NCBI GenBank assembly: GCA_017434855.1
Contig: JAFRUA010000011.1
Span: 1-33,104 of the forward strand
Origin: Clostridia bacterium
GTDB lineage: Bacteria; Bacillota; Clostridia; Oscillospirales; Acutalibacteraceae
Length of the DNA stretch: 33,104 nucleotides
Direction of reading: 5' to 3'
Position numbers and translations under genes: made by a program. The notes beneath the pieces are model-generated. The model had not been told where the DNA came from. It saw nothing but the letters and a program-made list of their open reading frames with translations, and made no database searches. Positions 25,117 to 33,104 of the stretch are shown here, piece after piece (position 1 is the stretch's first letter; each line of letters begins with the position of its first letter).

Positions 25117-27795
25117 ATGAAGTATTATCTGTCAGAAGTGCAGGACGTCTTTCGCCATGTCAAAAGCAGCGAAGACGGCCTGACCGCCGCCGAAGCGCAA
25201 AAACGGCTGGAAGCAAACGGAAAAAACAAGCTGAAGGAAGCGAAAAAGCAGTCGCTGATTTCGCGCTTCTTTGACCAGATGAAGGACCCGATGATCCTCA
25301 TCCTGATCGTTGCAGCCATCATTTCCGCCGTGACGGAGTTCTATGAAGCAAAGGGGTCCGGGATTCCGTTTGACACCATCATCATCATGACGGTCGTCAT
25401 CATCAACGCCGTGCTGGGCGTGGTGCAGGAAAGCAAGGCCGAGGCCGCCATCGAGGCGCTGCAGGAGATGTCCGCCGCCACCAGCAAGGTCATCCGCGAC
25501 GGCAAGCTGACCACGGTCAAAAGCGAAGACCTGGTGGTCGGCGACGTGGTGGTGTTTGAGGCCGGCGACGCGGTGCCGGCGGACTGCCGCATTTTTGAAA
25601 GCGCAAGCATGAAGATCGAAGAGGCCGCGCTGACGGGCGAATCCGTGCCGGTGGACAAGATCATCAAGATGCTGGGCGCGGGCGGCGCCGATGCGGAGGT
25701 TCCGCTGGGCGACCGCAAAAATATGGCATACATGGGTTCCACCGTCGTTTACGGACGCGGCAAGGCCGTGGTGGTTGCCACAGGCATGGACACCGAAATG
25801 GGCAAGATCGCCGACGCCATCGCCAACGCGGAAGAGGGCGACACCCCCTTGCAGCAAAAGCTCGATCAGCTTTCCAAGGTCCTGACCTGGCTGGTGCTGG
25901 GCATCTGTGTGTTCATCTTCGGGTTCCAGGTGGTGATGACGCTTGTCCGCGGCGAAAAGGTGAGCTTTGACCTTGTGCTCGATTCGTTCATGATCGCCGT
26001 GTCGCTGGCCGTGGCCGCGATCCCGGAGGGCCTGGTGGCCGTGGTGACGATCGTGCTGTCGATCGGCGTGACCAACATGTCAAAGAAAAACGCCATCATC
26101 CGCAAGCTGACCGCGGTGGAAACGCTGGGCTGCGCGCAGATCATCTGCTCGGACAAGACCGGCACCCTGACCCAGAACAAGATGACCGTGGTGGAACATT
26201 TCGGCGACGACGAGGCGCTGATCGCAACCGCGATGGCCCTGTGCTGCGACGCCGAGATCGACGACGCCGGCGAAGTGACCGGCGAACCGACCGAAGCCGC
26301 GCTCGTTGCGTACGCGGCAAAGCTGAGTCTGAACAAAAACGACCTGGTCCGGGCGAACCCGCGCATCGGCGAAGCGCCGTTTGATTCCGGCCGCAAGATG
26401 ATGTCCACCGTGCACAACACGGCGACCGGCGTGGTACAGTACACCAAGGGCGCGCCCGACGTCATTCTGGGCAAATGCACCAAAGTGCTGCAGGACGGCA
26501 ATACTGTGCCGATGACCGAAGCGCTGCAAAATCATATTCTGAAGGCAAACAAGGCCATGGCAGACAAGGCCCTGCGCGTGCTGGCCGTCGCCATGAAGCC
26601 GTACGCCGCCGCGCCGGAAAGTTATGAACCCGCCGCGCTGGAAAACGACCTGATCTTTGTGGGCCTGGTCGGCATGATCGACCCGGTGCGTCCGGAGGTC
26701 AAGGCCGCGATTGAAGAATGCCGCGCCGCCGGCATCACGCCCATCATGATCACCGGCGACCACAAAGACACCGCCGTGGCCATCGCCATGGAGCTGGGGA
26801 TCATCGACGACCCGAGCCACGCCATCACCGGCGCCCAACTGGACAAGATCAGCGACGAGGCGTTTGACGAGCAGGTCAAGGATTATTTTGTCTATGCCCG
26901 CGTGCAGCCGGAGCATAAAACCCGCATCGTCAACGCATGGCGCAAACGCGGCATGATCACTGCCATGACGGGCGACGGCGTCAACGACGCCCCGTCGATC
27001 AAGAGCGCAGACATCGGCGTCGGCATGGGCATCACCGGCACCGACGTCACCAAAAACGTGGCCGACATGGTGCTGACGGACGACAACTTTGCCACCATCG
27101 TGGGCGCCGTCAGCGAAGGCCGCCGCATCTATGACAACATTCGCAAGGCCATCCAGTTCCTGCTGGGCTCCAACCTGTCCGAGGTTCTGTCGGTCTTCAT
27201 TTCGGCGATGCTGAGCTTCACGATCCTGAAGCCGGCGCACCTGCTGTTTATCAACCTGGTGACCGACTGCTTCCCGGCGCTGGCCCTGGGCCTGGAAAAG
27301 CCGGAAAGCAACATCATGCGCCGCCAGCCGCGCAAAAGCAGCGACGGCATCTTTGCCGGCGGCATGGGTGTGGACTGCATGTATCAGGGCGTGATGGTGA
27401 CGGTCCTGACCCTTGCGGCGTTCTTCATCGGCGCCAATCTCGGCAGCGACCACTGGCAGTTCATGCACCTTGATTCCACCGTCGGCATGACCATGGCCTT
27501 TTTGACCATGAGCATGGCAGAAATTTTCCACTCCTTCAACATGCGTTCGCAGCGCGGCAGCGTTTTCAAAATGATGATTAAAGACAAGTCGCACAACATT
27601 GCGCTGTATCTGTCGATGGTTGCCTCTTTGGCGCTGACCACCGCCATCATCGAGATCGGCCCCATTGCAAACGCCTTTGACTTTGCCCACCTGGACCTCA
27701 CGCATTATCTGATCGCCCTGGGCCTTGCATTCTGTGTCATCCCGATCGTCGAGATCGTCAAGTGCTTCCAGCGCCTGGCGGCGAAAAAGAAATAA
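25117..27795 (+). CDS. Ca2+-transporting P-type ATPase (SERCA-like, P2A)
   Basis: An 892-residue inner-membrane pump expected to export Ca2+ at the cost of ATP. An N-terminal cation-ATPase domain, TGES (173-176, actuator), CSDKTGTLTQ with the phosphorylated Asp346, MTGDGVNDAP (from residue 617) and about ten membrane helices are in order. Ligand residues known from SERCA are all present: PEGL Glu in M4 (303-306), SNLSE in M5 (Asn and Glu), NLVTD in M6 (713-717) and an aligned Glu in M8 (SMAEIF). PMCA-type pumps lack the M5 Glu, so this resembles the two-site SERCA type. Start chosen at 25117 for its GGGAGG; an earlier in-frame ATG overlaps the promoter. It is monocistronic, ending at the terminator 27815-27845. 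Confidence 0.95.
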   Translation: MKYYLSEVQDVFRHVKSSEDGLTAAEAQKRLEANGKNKLKEAKKQSLISRFFDQMKDPMILILIVAAIISAVTEFYEAKGSGIPFDTIIIMTVVIINAVLGVVQESKAEAAIEALQEMSAATSKVIRDGKLTTVKSEDLVVGDVVVFEAGDAVPADCRIFESASMKIEEAALTGESVPVDKIIKMLGAGGADAEVPLGDRKNMAYMGSTVVYGRGKAVVVATGMDTEMGKIADAIANAEEGDTPLQQKLDQLSKVLTWLVLGICVFIFGFQVVMTLVRGEKVSFDLVLDSFMIAVSLAVAAIPEGLVAVVTIVLSIGVTNMSKKNAIIRKLTAVETLGCAQIICSDKTGTLTQNKMTVVEHFGDDEALIATAMALCCDAEIDDAGEVTGEPTEAALVAYAAKLSLNKNDLVRANPRIGEAPFDSGRKMMSTVHNTATGVVQYTKGAPDVILGKCTKVLQDGNTVPMTEALQNHILKANKAMADKALRVLAVAMKPYAAAPESYEPAALENDLIFVGLVGMIDPVRPEVKAAIEECRAAGITPIMITGDHKDTAVAIAMELGIIDDPSHAITGAQLDKISDEAFDEQVKDYFVYARVQPEHKTRIVNAWRKRGMITAMTGDGVNDAPSIKSADIGVGMGITGTDVTKNVADMVLTDDNFATIVGAVSEGRRIYDNIRKAIQFLLGSNLSEVLSVFISAMLSFTILKPAHLLFINLVTDCFPALALGLEKPESNIMRRQPRKSSDGIFAGGMGVDCMYQGVMVTVLTLAAFFIGANLGSDHWQFMHLDSTVGMTMAFLTMSMAEIFHSFNMRSQRGSVFKMMIKDKSHNIALYLSMVASLALTTAIIEIGPIANAFDFAHLDLTHYLIALGLAFCVIPIVEIVKCFQRLAAKKK

Positions 27796-27814
27796 ACAAC
27801 TCTGAGAAAGAAAG

Positions 27815-27845
27815 CCTCACGTCCGCAGCGATCGTGAGGTTTTTT
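27815..27845 (+). terminator. Terminator of the Ca2+ ATPase gene
   Basis: CCTCACG (27815-27821) pairs with CGTGAGG (27833-27839), followed by six T, 20 bases past the stop codon. Its right arm is part of the 54-bp repeat. Confidence 0.85.
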
Positions 27846-27886
27846 GCGTACTGTGCGTCAAAGGAGAAAAGGATGAAAGCGTAAAA
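27833..27886 (-). repeat. 54-bp inverted repeat, right copy
   Basis: Reverse complement of 23097-23150 with one mismatch. Together they bracket the hydrolase copy 5 and Ca2+ ATPase genes. Confidence 0.92.
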
Positions 27887-28080
27887 GAAGACTCTGTAAT
27901 TTTTCTTCTCATCAAAACCGCCTTAAAAATTAAGCAGCCGCCTGATTGCAACTGCTCGTTTCGTTCATTCTTGTTTTTTCTCTTGCCCCAGCCATTGACA
28001 CCGAGCCCCTTTTCGGTCCACGGAATACGGGGGGCGATCCATGTCAATATCTTGCGCCGATCATCGATGCCGCATAGCCA
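27887..28080. other. Intergenic stretch without a supported gene
   Basis: No start with a ribosome site or plausible frame is seen. An imperfect palindrome spans about 28000-28052 (ATTGACA at the left and TGTCAAT at the right, with partly complementary C- and G-rich inner parts); its role is unknown. Confidence 0.5.
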
Positions 28081-28113
28081 ATGCCCGCGAAGGAGCATCC
28101 TCCCCGCGGGCAT
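28081..28113. terminator. Strong hairpin after the Cys-repeat protein gene
   Basis: ATGCCCGCG (28081-28089) pairs with CGCGGGCAT (28105-28113), with an inner GGAG/CTCC pairing. T-rich sequence follows only on the plus-strand side, so on the minus strand it may act as a 3' stabiliser rather than a classic terminator. Confidence 0.6.
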
Positions 28114-28147
28114 CATCATTTTCAGTTCAATCCGCCGGCAGCGAATC

Positions 28148-28960
28148 TCATCCGAACAGTGCGGAGAAGAACGCCTTGATCGTACCCCAAAGGGTGCGGA
28201 AGAAGTTGGCGGGCTTGAAGAACGCCTTGACGATGTCGCCAAAACTCTTCTTTTCACTGCCCGGTTCGGGAATGGCCTTTCCGCAGTTGTCGCAGATCTT
28301 GTCGCCGTCTGCATCAACGTGCTCGCCGGTGGGCAGCAGATCACAGCCCTGGGTCATCAGGTGGCCGCAGCCCGTGCAGTATGTGTCGCCGCTGTAGCCA
28401 TGTTCGCCGCAGGTGGGTTCTTTCGCGTCACGGACCTCCAGCTCGTAATCGCCGTGATGCTTTTCGTTGATCGGCGTCACATGGCCGGTGACCAGCAGCG
28501 CGTTGCACTCGCCGCAGTATTTGTCGCCGCTGTAGCCGGCGTCGGTGCAGGTCGCATCCACTTTGCCGCGCACCTCAACCTGACCGGTATGGGTCGTGCT
28601 CTTGGGAATCGTTGTGCCCATGCTGATCGGCTCGCCGCAGGCCAGGCAGTAGACGTCGCCGCTGTAACCTTCGTGCGCGCAGGTCGCGTCCACCGCATCA
28701 CGCACTTCGGTCTTGTAGTTTGCGTGGTTGGTGGGAACCAGCCCGGTATCTTCCACGCCGGAAAGGATCGTGCCGCAGTCGGCGCACTTGGTGCCGGCCG
28801 TTTTGCCGGAATGGGTGCAGGTACCTTCCACCGCCGGAACGTCGATCACGTGCTCATGCGGGCAGGTTTCGGGGTCCGCATCAGCCGCCAGCGCCGCAAA
28901 GGGAAGCATGAGGCACAGAACCAGCAGAACGGATAACAGGATCGCAAAACATTTTTTCAT
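28148..28960 (-). CDS. Secreted protein with four CxxC repeats and amphipathic tail
   Basis: A 270-residue exported protein with a signal peptide ending near ALAA (22-25). It carries about four repeats of 40-45 residues with the pattern ATC-x3-GYSGD-x-YC-x2-C followed by a Pro/His segment and EVR (about 33-75, 76-120, 121-165, 166-210). A shorter DADGDKICDNCGK unit follows (about 215-230). The CxxC plus upstream Cys and His residues suggest small metal-binding (zinc-ribbon-like) knuckles, though that is inference. The last 32 residues (SFGDIVKAFFKPANFFRTLW) form an amphipathic helix like the hydrolase tails. AAGGAGG supports the start. It follows the YhhN gene by 51 bases with a small hairpin (28986-29001) between. 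Function unknown. Confidence 0.85.
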   Translation of the reverse strand: MKKCFAILLSVLLVLCLMLPFAALAADADPETCPHEHVIDVPAVEGTCTHSGKTAGTKCADCGTILSGVEDTGLVPTNHANYKTEVRDAVDATCAHEGYSGDVYCLACGEPISMGTTIPKSTTHTGQVEVRGKVDATCTDAGYSGDKYCGECNALLVTGHVTPINEKHHGDYELEVRDAKEPTCGEHGYSGDTYCTGCGHLMTQGCDLLPTGEHVDADGDKICDNCGKAIPEPGSEKKSFGDIVKAFFKPANFFRTLWGTIKAFFSALFG

Positions 28961-29011
28961 AAAATAGCCTCCTTAAATTTTATCGAACGGGTGTCCCCGT
29001 TGAATCTGAAC

Positions 29012-29764
29012 TCAGCCGGCCGCCGGTGCGGTCAGGAAAAAGATGCTGCTGCCCAGCAAAATCTGCGCCGCAAAATAGGTGCCGATGTTGAACCATTTGA
29101 GCGGGCGGTTTTTTTCGTGCCCGGCAAACAGGATCATGCCCAGCGTGGCGTCTGACAGGATGAACAGCACCGCGCCCAGGGCCACGGTCAAAAACAGCGG
29201 CCACACCCCGGCATAATGCGGGTCTGCCAGCGCGTTTTCGATGCAAAGGCGAAACGCCTTGGCCAGCATGGTCGAGATCGTCACGGCATACAGCACCACG
29301 GGAATGACCATGTAGAGCTTTTGTTTGATCTTTTTGACCGCCGCATACACGATGAACAGTGCCAGCACACCGCAGACCACCGCGATCTCCTGCCAGGTGA
29401 CGGGCGCCGCCCTGCCGCCTGTTATGGCCGCCAGCGCCTTCTGGAACGCAACGATATAAAAGATGTGGCCGCCGAGAAAAGCGAACAGCCCGATGCCGAA
29501 CACCCACATTTTTTCTGTGATCAGGTGCAGGAACAGGTCGCCGGCCCAGCCGAGCGCCAGGCCCCACAAAATCAGCCACGCATAGCTTGACGTGTTGCCG
29601 GAGATTATGATTGCCAGCAGCCCCGCCGCAAAAAACAGTGCGGAGCAGACCATCTTCAGGCAAAACGACGTCCAGCACTTCTTCGGCCAGGAATACTTCA
29701 GAAACAGCGGAACAAACACAAACTCCAGCGCAACACAAAGGGCAAACAAAACTTTAAAGATCAT
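29012..29764 (-). CDS. YhhN/TMEM86-family membrane protein (lysoplasmalogenase-like)
   Basis: A 250-residue polytopic membrane protein with about eight hydrophobic helices. GWAGDLFLHL, FAFLGGHIFYIVAF and ILSDATLGM match the conserved Asp/His/Ser-Asp positions of the YhhN family. Characterised members (TMEM86A/B and a Legionella homologue) cleave the vinyl-ether bond of lysoplasmalogens; plasmalogens are common in anaerobic Clostridia, so the role is plausible here. Its start lies 14 bases after the stop of the upstream serine hydrolase, with GGGGGG in that gap, so the two are translationally close and probably one operon. Confidence 0.85.
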   Translation of the reverse strand: MIFKVLFALCVALEFVFVPLFLKYSWPKKCWTSFCLKMVCSALFFAAGLLAIIISGNTSSYAWLILWGLALGWAGDLFLHLITEKMWVFGIGLFAFLGGHIFYIVAFQKALAAITGGRAAPVTWQEIAVVCGVLALFIVYAAVKKIKQKLYMVIPVVLYAVTISTMLAKAFRLCIENALADPHYAGVWPLFLTVALGAVLFILSDATLGMILFAGHEKNRPLKWFNIGTYFAAQILLGSSIFFLTAPAAG

Positions 29765-29778
29765 ATGCGCACCCCCCG

Positions 29779-31371
29779 TCAGTCGCGCAGCACGCCCACA
29801 TGGACCATGTCCACCAGCGGCACCACACGGGGCAGCCCGGTGGAAATCAGCTTTTTCAGCATCGGCTGCTTGAACACGCTTTTGACCGAGCCGACCAGCG
29901 ACATGACCAGCTCCACCGTGTCGGGCAGCATCCGCGGCTTCATCGTCACCACGTTGCCGCGGAACTTAAAGGTCAGCAGCCGGGCGGCCACGGATTCGAT
30001 CGGGCGGATCATGACTTCCAGCGTGTTGGCGTCCTTCCACGCGCCGACGGCGCAGATGTGATACGGCGCCTGACCCAGCGTTGCGGTGCCCCAGCGATAA
30101 TCGCCGTCCATCCCGATGTGGATGGTATTGGTCTCCTTCCCTTCGGTCCAGGTCATGACCAGCTCGCTTTCCAGCGCATGGAACGCCAGGTTGGTGATGT
30201 TGCCCGCCTTGTCACGGCTCATAAAGGTCGCCGTCATCGGCAGCGCGCTGACCGGAAAACCGATGGCGTTGATCAGCAGCGGCTTGTTGAAGACGATCTT
30301 TTTGCCCTCCAGCCTTGCTTCTGTTTTGCTGCGCGGCATCGCCGGCAGCTTTTCATACGGCGGAATGCTGATCGGTACCGTTTCGGCGTCGGGCGCGTCG
30401 TCGATGAACGCCTTCGGAAAGTGATCCCAGATCACGTCGCGCATCCCCTGCTCTTCGATCTCACCGGCCGTGATGATCAGGCAGGCGTCCAGGTCTTCAA
30501 ACACAATGCCGAACTGGCTGAACATGCCGTCGGCACGATAGGCGTTCTTGTAGCCGCCGCAGCGCCAGAAGCAGTAGCCGTACCCCAAAACGGTATCCAG
30601 CGAATTCTTGGCGGGGACGGTCGCGGCGTGATAGCTTGTGGCCTGCTCGGCCCAGCCCGCGGGCAAGATCTGTTTGCCGCCGAATGTTCCGCCCTGCTGA
30701 TAGGTCAGCATGATCTTGGCCAGGTCCATCGTCTTCAGGGTGATGCCCCAGCCGCCGGCCTCAATGCCGCGCGGGCAGGTCTCCCAGAACGGACGCTCGA
30801 TGCCCAGCGGTTCAAACAGGCGCGGCATCAGATAGTCGATCACGCTCATGCCGGCACGTCTGTGGATCATGGCGCAAAGCAGATACATATTTTCACTGAT
30901 ATAGTCAAATTTGGTGCCCGGCTCGCTGATCCACGGGCTGCTGACGATGTCATGGAACCAGCGGTCTTTGGTCTTATCCATCATCGGCGACACCGAAAAG
31001 CCCGACCGCATGGTCAACAGGTCCTCCACACACAGCTTTTGCATATTCGCGTCGTCGCGGATTTCACGCGCCTCCGGAAAGATGTCGAGGAATTTTGTGT
31101 CCAGGGCAAACAGGCCCTCTGCAACGGCAAAGCCGATGGCGGTGGCGGTGATGCTTTTGCTGACGGAATACATGATGTGCGCATACTGCGGCGCATAGGG
31201 TGCGCGGTACGCCTCACAGGCGATCTGGCCGTGGCGCAGCACAAGGATGGAATGCAGTTGTTTTTTTGCCTGCATGCAGTGGTCGATGAAGGCCTGCACC
31301 TCTTTGGAATCGACGCCGACCGCTTCCGGCGTTGCGGCGCGCGGAATTTCTGCCGCACGGATGTCAGTCAT
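29779..31371 (-). CDS. Class C beta-lactamase-like serine hydrolase
   Basis: A 530-residue protein. The first ~330 residues fit the serine beta-lactamase/DD-peptidase-like esterase fold: SVSK (Ser69 nucleophile, Lys72), YISEN with Tyr157 as the likely second-motif base, and YRADGMFSQFG in place of the third KTG motif. The remaining ~190 residues form a beta-rich extra domain, as in other large members of the family. No signal peptide is seen, so it is probably cytoplasmic, unlike true penicillin-binding proteins. AGGAGGGGG precedes ATG 31371. It sits between the GDPD-like protein and the YhhN protein on the same strand; a lipid or ester substrate fits that setting but is not shown. Confidence 0.88.
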   Translation of the reverse strand: MTDIRAAEIPRAATPEAVGVDSKEVQAFIDHCMQAKKQLHSILVLRHGQIACEAYRAPYAPQYAHIMYSVSKSITATAIGFAVAEGLFALDTKFLDIFPEAREIRDDANMQKLCVEDLLTMRSGFSVSPMMDKTKDRWFHDIVSSPWISEPGTKFDYISENMYLLCAMIHRRAGMSVIDYLMPRLFEPLGIERPFWETCPRGIEAGGWGITLKTMDLAKIMLTYQQGGTFGGKQILPAGWAEQATSYHAATVPAKNSLDTVLGYGYCFWRCGGYKNAYRADGMFSQFGIVFEDLDACLIITAGEIEEQGMRDVIWDHFPKAFIDDAPDAETVPISIPPYEKLPAMPRSKTEARLEGKKIVFNKPLLINAIGFPVSALPMTATFMSRDKAGNITNLAFHALESELVMTWTEGKETNTIHIGMDGDYRWGTATLGQAPYHICAVGAWKDANTLEVMIRPIESVAARLLTFKFRGNVVTMKPRMLPDTVELVMSLVGSVKSVFKQPMLKKLISTGLPRVVPLVDMVHVGVLRD

Positions 31372-31459
31372 GGGAACCCCCTCCTGTTCTGATTCGGGAA
31401 CCTCAAAAGCGCAAGTGGTTTGCGCGCGATCGGGCGACGCGCGGTTTTAGAGATGCCCT

Positions 31460-32647
31460 TTATGTGGTTTCTTCCTTTTTACGCATACGAAATACAAAGA
31501 CGTCGCCCAAAAGCAGCAGCGCACCAAACACAACGATCACGATGAGCTTTCCGGGCGTGACCCGCCAGCTCCCCTTGAGGTTGGACGCTTCGCCCTGTTT
31601 TGTCAGATCGGCGGTCGCCGCGCGCAGGTCGGCGCTTGCGGTCTGCAGGGTGCTCAGCGCGGCATAGGGGTCCGCAGCAGCGTCCTGTGCCGCCGCAAGG
31701 GCTTTGGAAAAGTTCTTTTCACTTGTGGCTTCCAGCGCGGACCGGTCCACCGCTTCGGCGGCAGAAAGCTGCGCGGTCAACCGGCTGCGGGCAGCGTCCC
31801 GCTGCGCAAGATAGGCCGCAAAGCCCGCCGGGTCGCCGGTCTCGATCACGCTGTAGCCCTTTGCGATCAGGGCGTCCCAGCCCAGAATGTCGTCGCTGCG
31901 CTGGCCGCAGCGGTTCCGGTCAAACGTCGAAACCATCACGCGGGCGTCCGCGTGCTTTAAAAAGCGGTTCGGCAGCAGCGTTTCAAAGGCGACGTTGAAA
32001 TAGTTTTTGCTTTGATACTGCACCACCCGGCAGCCGCTTTGGGTCAGCGTGGTCAGGTGCGCATCGGCGTTGAAGATCACGTTGCCGGTATAGACGCCGA
32101 TGATCTGCGGCGCATCGGGATGCTCCTGACAAAAGGCCGCAACGGTCCCGGCGCTTTCTTCCGTCCGCAAATAGAGCTTGTCTGCGGCGGCGTGTTCGGC
32201 TGCCCAGCGGGTCAGGTCTTCGCGGTACCCCCAGGCGCCGTCCAGAATCAGTGCCGCGTGTTCGGGCAAAAGGTCCACGGCAGCTTCCAGCGACGCCACG
32301 GGCTCGGCCCCCGGCGTGCCGTCGGCATTGAAAAGGTGCAGCGCGGTCAATTCCTCCAGCGTCAGGTCACAGACATTCCCGCCCGCTGCGTCGCACTGCG
32401 TGGACAAAGCCCCGTCTTTCAGCAGGACAAAGCCGCCGTCTTTGGTGCGGGCCGCATCCACACTGACCAGGGCCGCGCCGCTTTGCACCGCCGCACGGAT
32501 CCCCGCAAGGGAATTGGCCGGGAACAGCGCCGTGTCGCCGCGATAGGCCGCGCAAACAGGGCCGTCGCCAAAGTCCGCAGCAGCGGCAGGCGCCATGAAC
32601 GCACACAGCAGCGCACAAATAAACAAGCAATACAGAATTCGTTTCAT
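31460..32647 (-). CDS. Membrane-anchored GDPD-like protein lacking catalytic residues
   Basis: A 395-residue protein with a signal peptide ending near AAAA (21-24). Residues 32-100 follow the glycerophosphodiester phosphodiesterase pattern (AYRG, FPANS, GAALVSVDAARTKDGGFVLLKDG, DLTLEEL). Key positions are changed: His of HRG is Tyr35, the metal-binding Glu of PENT is Ala44, Glu of ExD is Ser62, and the second catalytic His is Lys77. Arg36, Asp64 and Asp78 remain. After about residue 275 comes an Ala-rich coiled-coil segment, then a membrane helix (about 370-388) and RMRKKEETT inside. It is probably an extracellular pseudoenzyme or binding protein. Promoter at 32684-32712; AAAAGGACAG before the ATG. 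Confidence 0.8.
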   Translation of the reverse strand: MKRILYCLFICALLCAFMAPAAAADFGDGPVCAAYRGDTALFPANSLAGIRAAVQSGAALVSVDAARTKDGGFVLLKDGALSTQCDAAGGNVCDLTLEELTALHLFNADGTPGAEPVASLEAAVDLLPEHAALILDGAWGYREDLTRWAAEHAAADKLYLRTEESAGTVAAFCQEHPDAPQIIGVYTGNVIFNADAHLTTLTQSGCRVVQYQSKNYFNVAFETLLPNRFLKHADARVMVSTFDRNRCGQRSDDILGWDALIAKGYSVIETGDPAGFAAYLAQRDAARSRLTAQLSAAEAVDRSALEATSEKNFSKALAAAQDAAADPYAALSTLQTASADLRAATADLTKQGEASNLKGSWRVTPGKLIVIVVFGALLLLGDVFVFRMRKKEETT

Positions 32648-32683
32648 GAAGCTGTCCTTTTACATCATAGGGTCGTTCATATT

Positions 32684-32712
32684 ATTATAACATTGATTTT
32701 TGGTTTTGGCAA
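32684..32712 (-). promoter_or_regulatory. Promoter of the GDPD-like gene (and perhaps the genes after it)
   Basis: TTGCCA (32707-32712), 17-base spacer, TATAAT (32684-32689) on the minus strand. No promoter was seen before the serine hydrolase, so this one may serve the run 32647-29012. Confidence 0.85.
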
Positions 32713-32732
32713 GAGGCAGAATGGAATAATTC

Positions 32733-32977
32733 CAATTCGCAATTCGCAATTCGCAATTGCGCCGAACGTCACAGAAACTTTCAGCATTGCACCGCAAAGG
32801 AAACGTGATTGCAATGGCAAATGTGTAAATCAGAATGGAAATCGTGAGATACATCATCTAATCAACGGGCTTCATCTAATCAACGGGCTTCCGGTTGGCT
32901 GCACGGTTCTTTCGCGGGTACGGCATCAGGACAGCGTATCCGATCCTCGCGACCGCAATTGCGAATTGCGAATTGGG
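32733..32977. mobile_element. MITE-like element bounded by 7-bp tandem repeats (copy E2)
   Basis: The left end has three CAATTCG units plus a drifting fourth (32733-32760), the right end two AATTGCG and one AATTGGG (32957-32977); the ends are inverted copies of each other over about 23 bases. The interior is a diverged reverse-complement copy of E1 (13699-13932). It also contains an exact 18-bp tandem duplication (32855-32872 and 32873-32890) absent from E1. No protein is encoded. Confidence 0.7.
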
Positions 32978-33104
32978 CACCTCTAAAAACCGGTAGTAGA
33001 AAAGGAAAACCAGCTAATTAGAGTGTAGATGCGGTCAAATTTATCAAATTTCATGAGAAATTCAAAACTTTCACAAAAAAGTGTGAAATATTCTGCGGCT
33101 TTGG
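32978..33104. other. Window edge without a supported gene
   Basis: AT-rich sequence with no supported frame. A small hairpin (TTTCAC 33069-33074 with GTGAAA 33083-33088) is the only structure seen. Confidence 0.4.

Noticed and set aside
28000-28052. Imperfect palindrome considered as a riboswitch or small RNA
   Set aside because: No promoter, terminator or known conserved motif; kept only as a note on the intergenic stretch.

Overview
The window looks like chromosomal DNA of a gut-type Clostridia (Firmicutes; my guess is an Oscillospirales/Ruminococcaceae relative). The reasons are a T-box leader in front of valS, near-consensus sigma-A promoters, strong GGAGG ribosome sites, and a GC-rich (about 60% by eye) genome full of small lipoproteins and secreted proteins with MKR/MKK signal peptides. 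Most reverse-frame ORFs are shadows of GC-rich codon use. No phage, integrase, transposase, CRISPR array, tRNA or rRNA was seen.

Layout. (1) 177-779, minus: small secreted protein. (2) 1088-7863, plus: operon-like tandem array of four secreted ~550-residue proteins; a fifth paralogue lies alone at 23236-24912, minus. All five read as LCAT/lipase-like alpha/beta-hydrolases whose nucleophile-elbow serine is a cysteine (GRCVG, SSCLG, TACLG), with a conserved downstream Asp and His. The third copy has a C8 tract where its neighbour has C7, which puts its signal peptide out of frame. (3) 7941-14694, minus: hypoxanthine-DNA glycosylase, then a T-box-controlled valS followed by two related lipoprotein genes; a scar of the valS 3' end lies between the lipoproteins. 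(4) 14893-18407, minus: asnS, a lipoprotein and a type Ic aspartate aminotransferase. (5) 18636-22517, minus: a lipoprotein sharing its N-terminal half with the one at 7941 but with an AT-rich RsiV-like C-terminal module, then a surface protein with Ig-like repeats and a C39-like cysteine peptidase domain. (6) 22726-22991, plus: a compact unit of consensus promoter, 33-residue amphipathic peptide and terminator. (7) 25117-27795, plus: SERCA-like Ca2+ P-type ATPase. (8) 28148-32647, minus: Cys-repeat secreted protein, YhhN-family membrane protein, class C beta-lactamase-like hydrolase and a GDPD-like membrane-anchored protein lacking its catalytic histidines.

Between genes there are short tandem repeats with a constant 7-bp period but different unit sequences at seven loci, two diverged copies of a ~240-bp element bounded by such heptamers (one inside the valS leader), and a 54-bp inverted repeat pair flanking the fifth hydrolase plus the Ca2+ ATPase.

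The best candidate for something undescribed is the Cys-nucleophile secreted hydrolase/acyltransferase family, with its tandem amplification, gene-conversion traces and possible phase-variable secretion. The 33-residue peptide unit is second.
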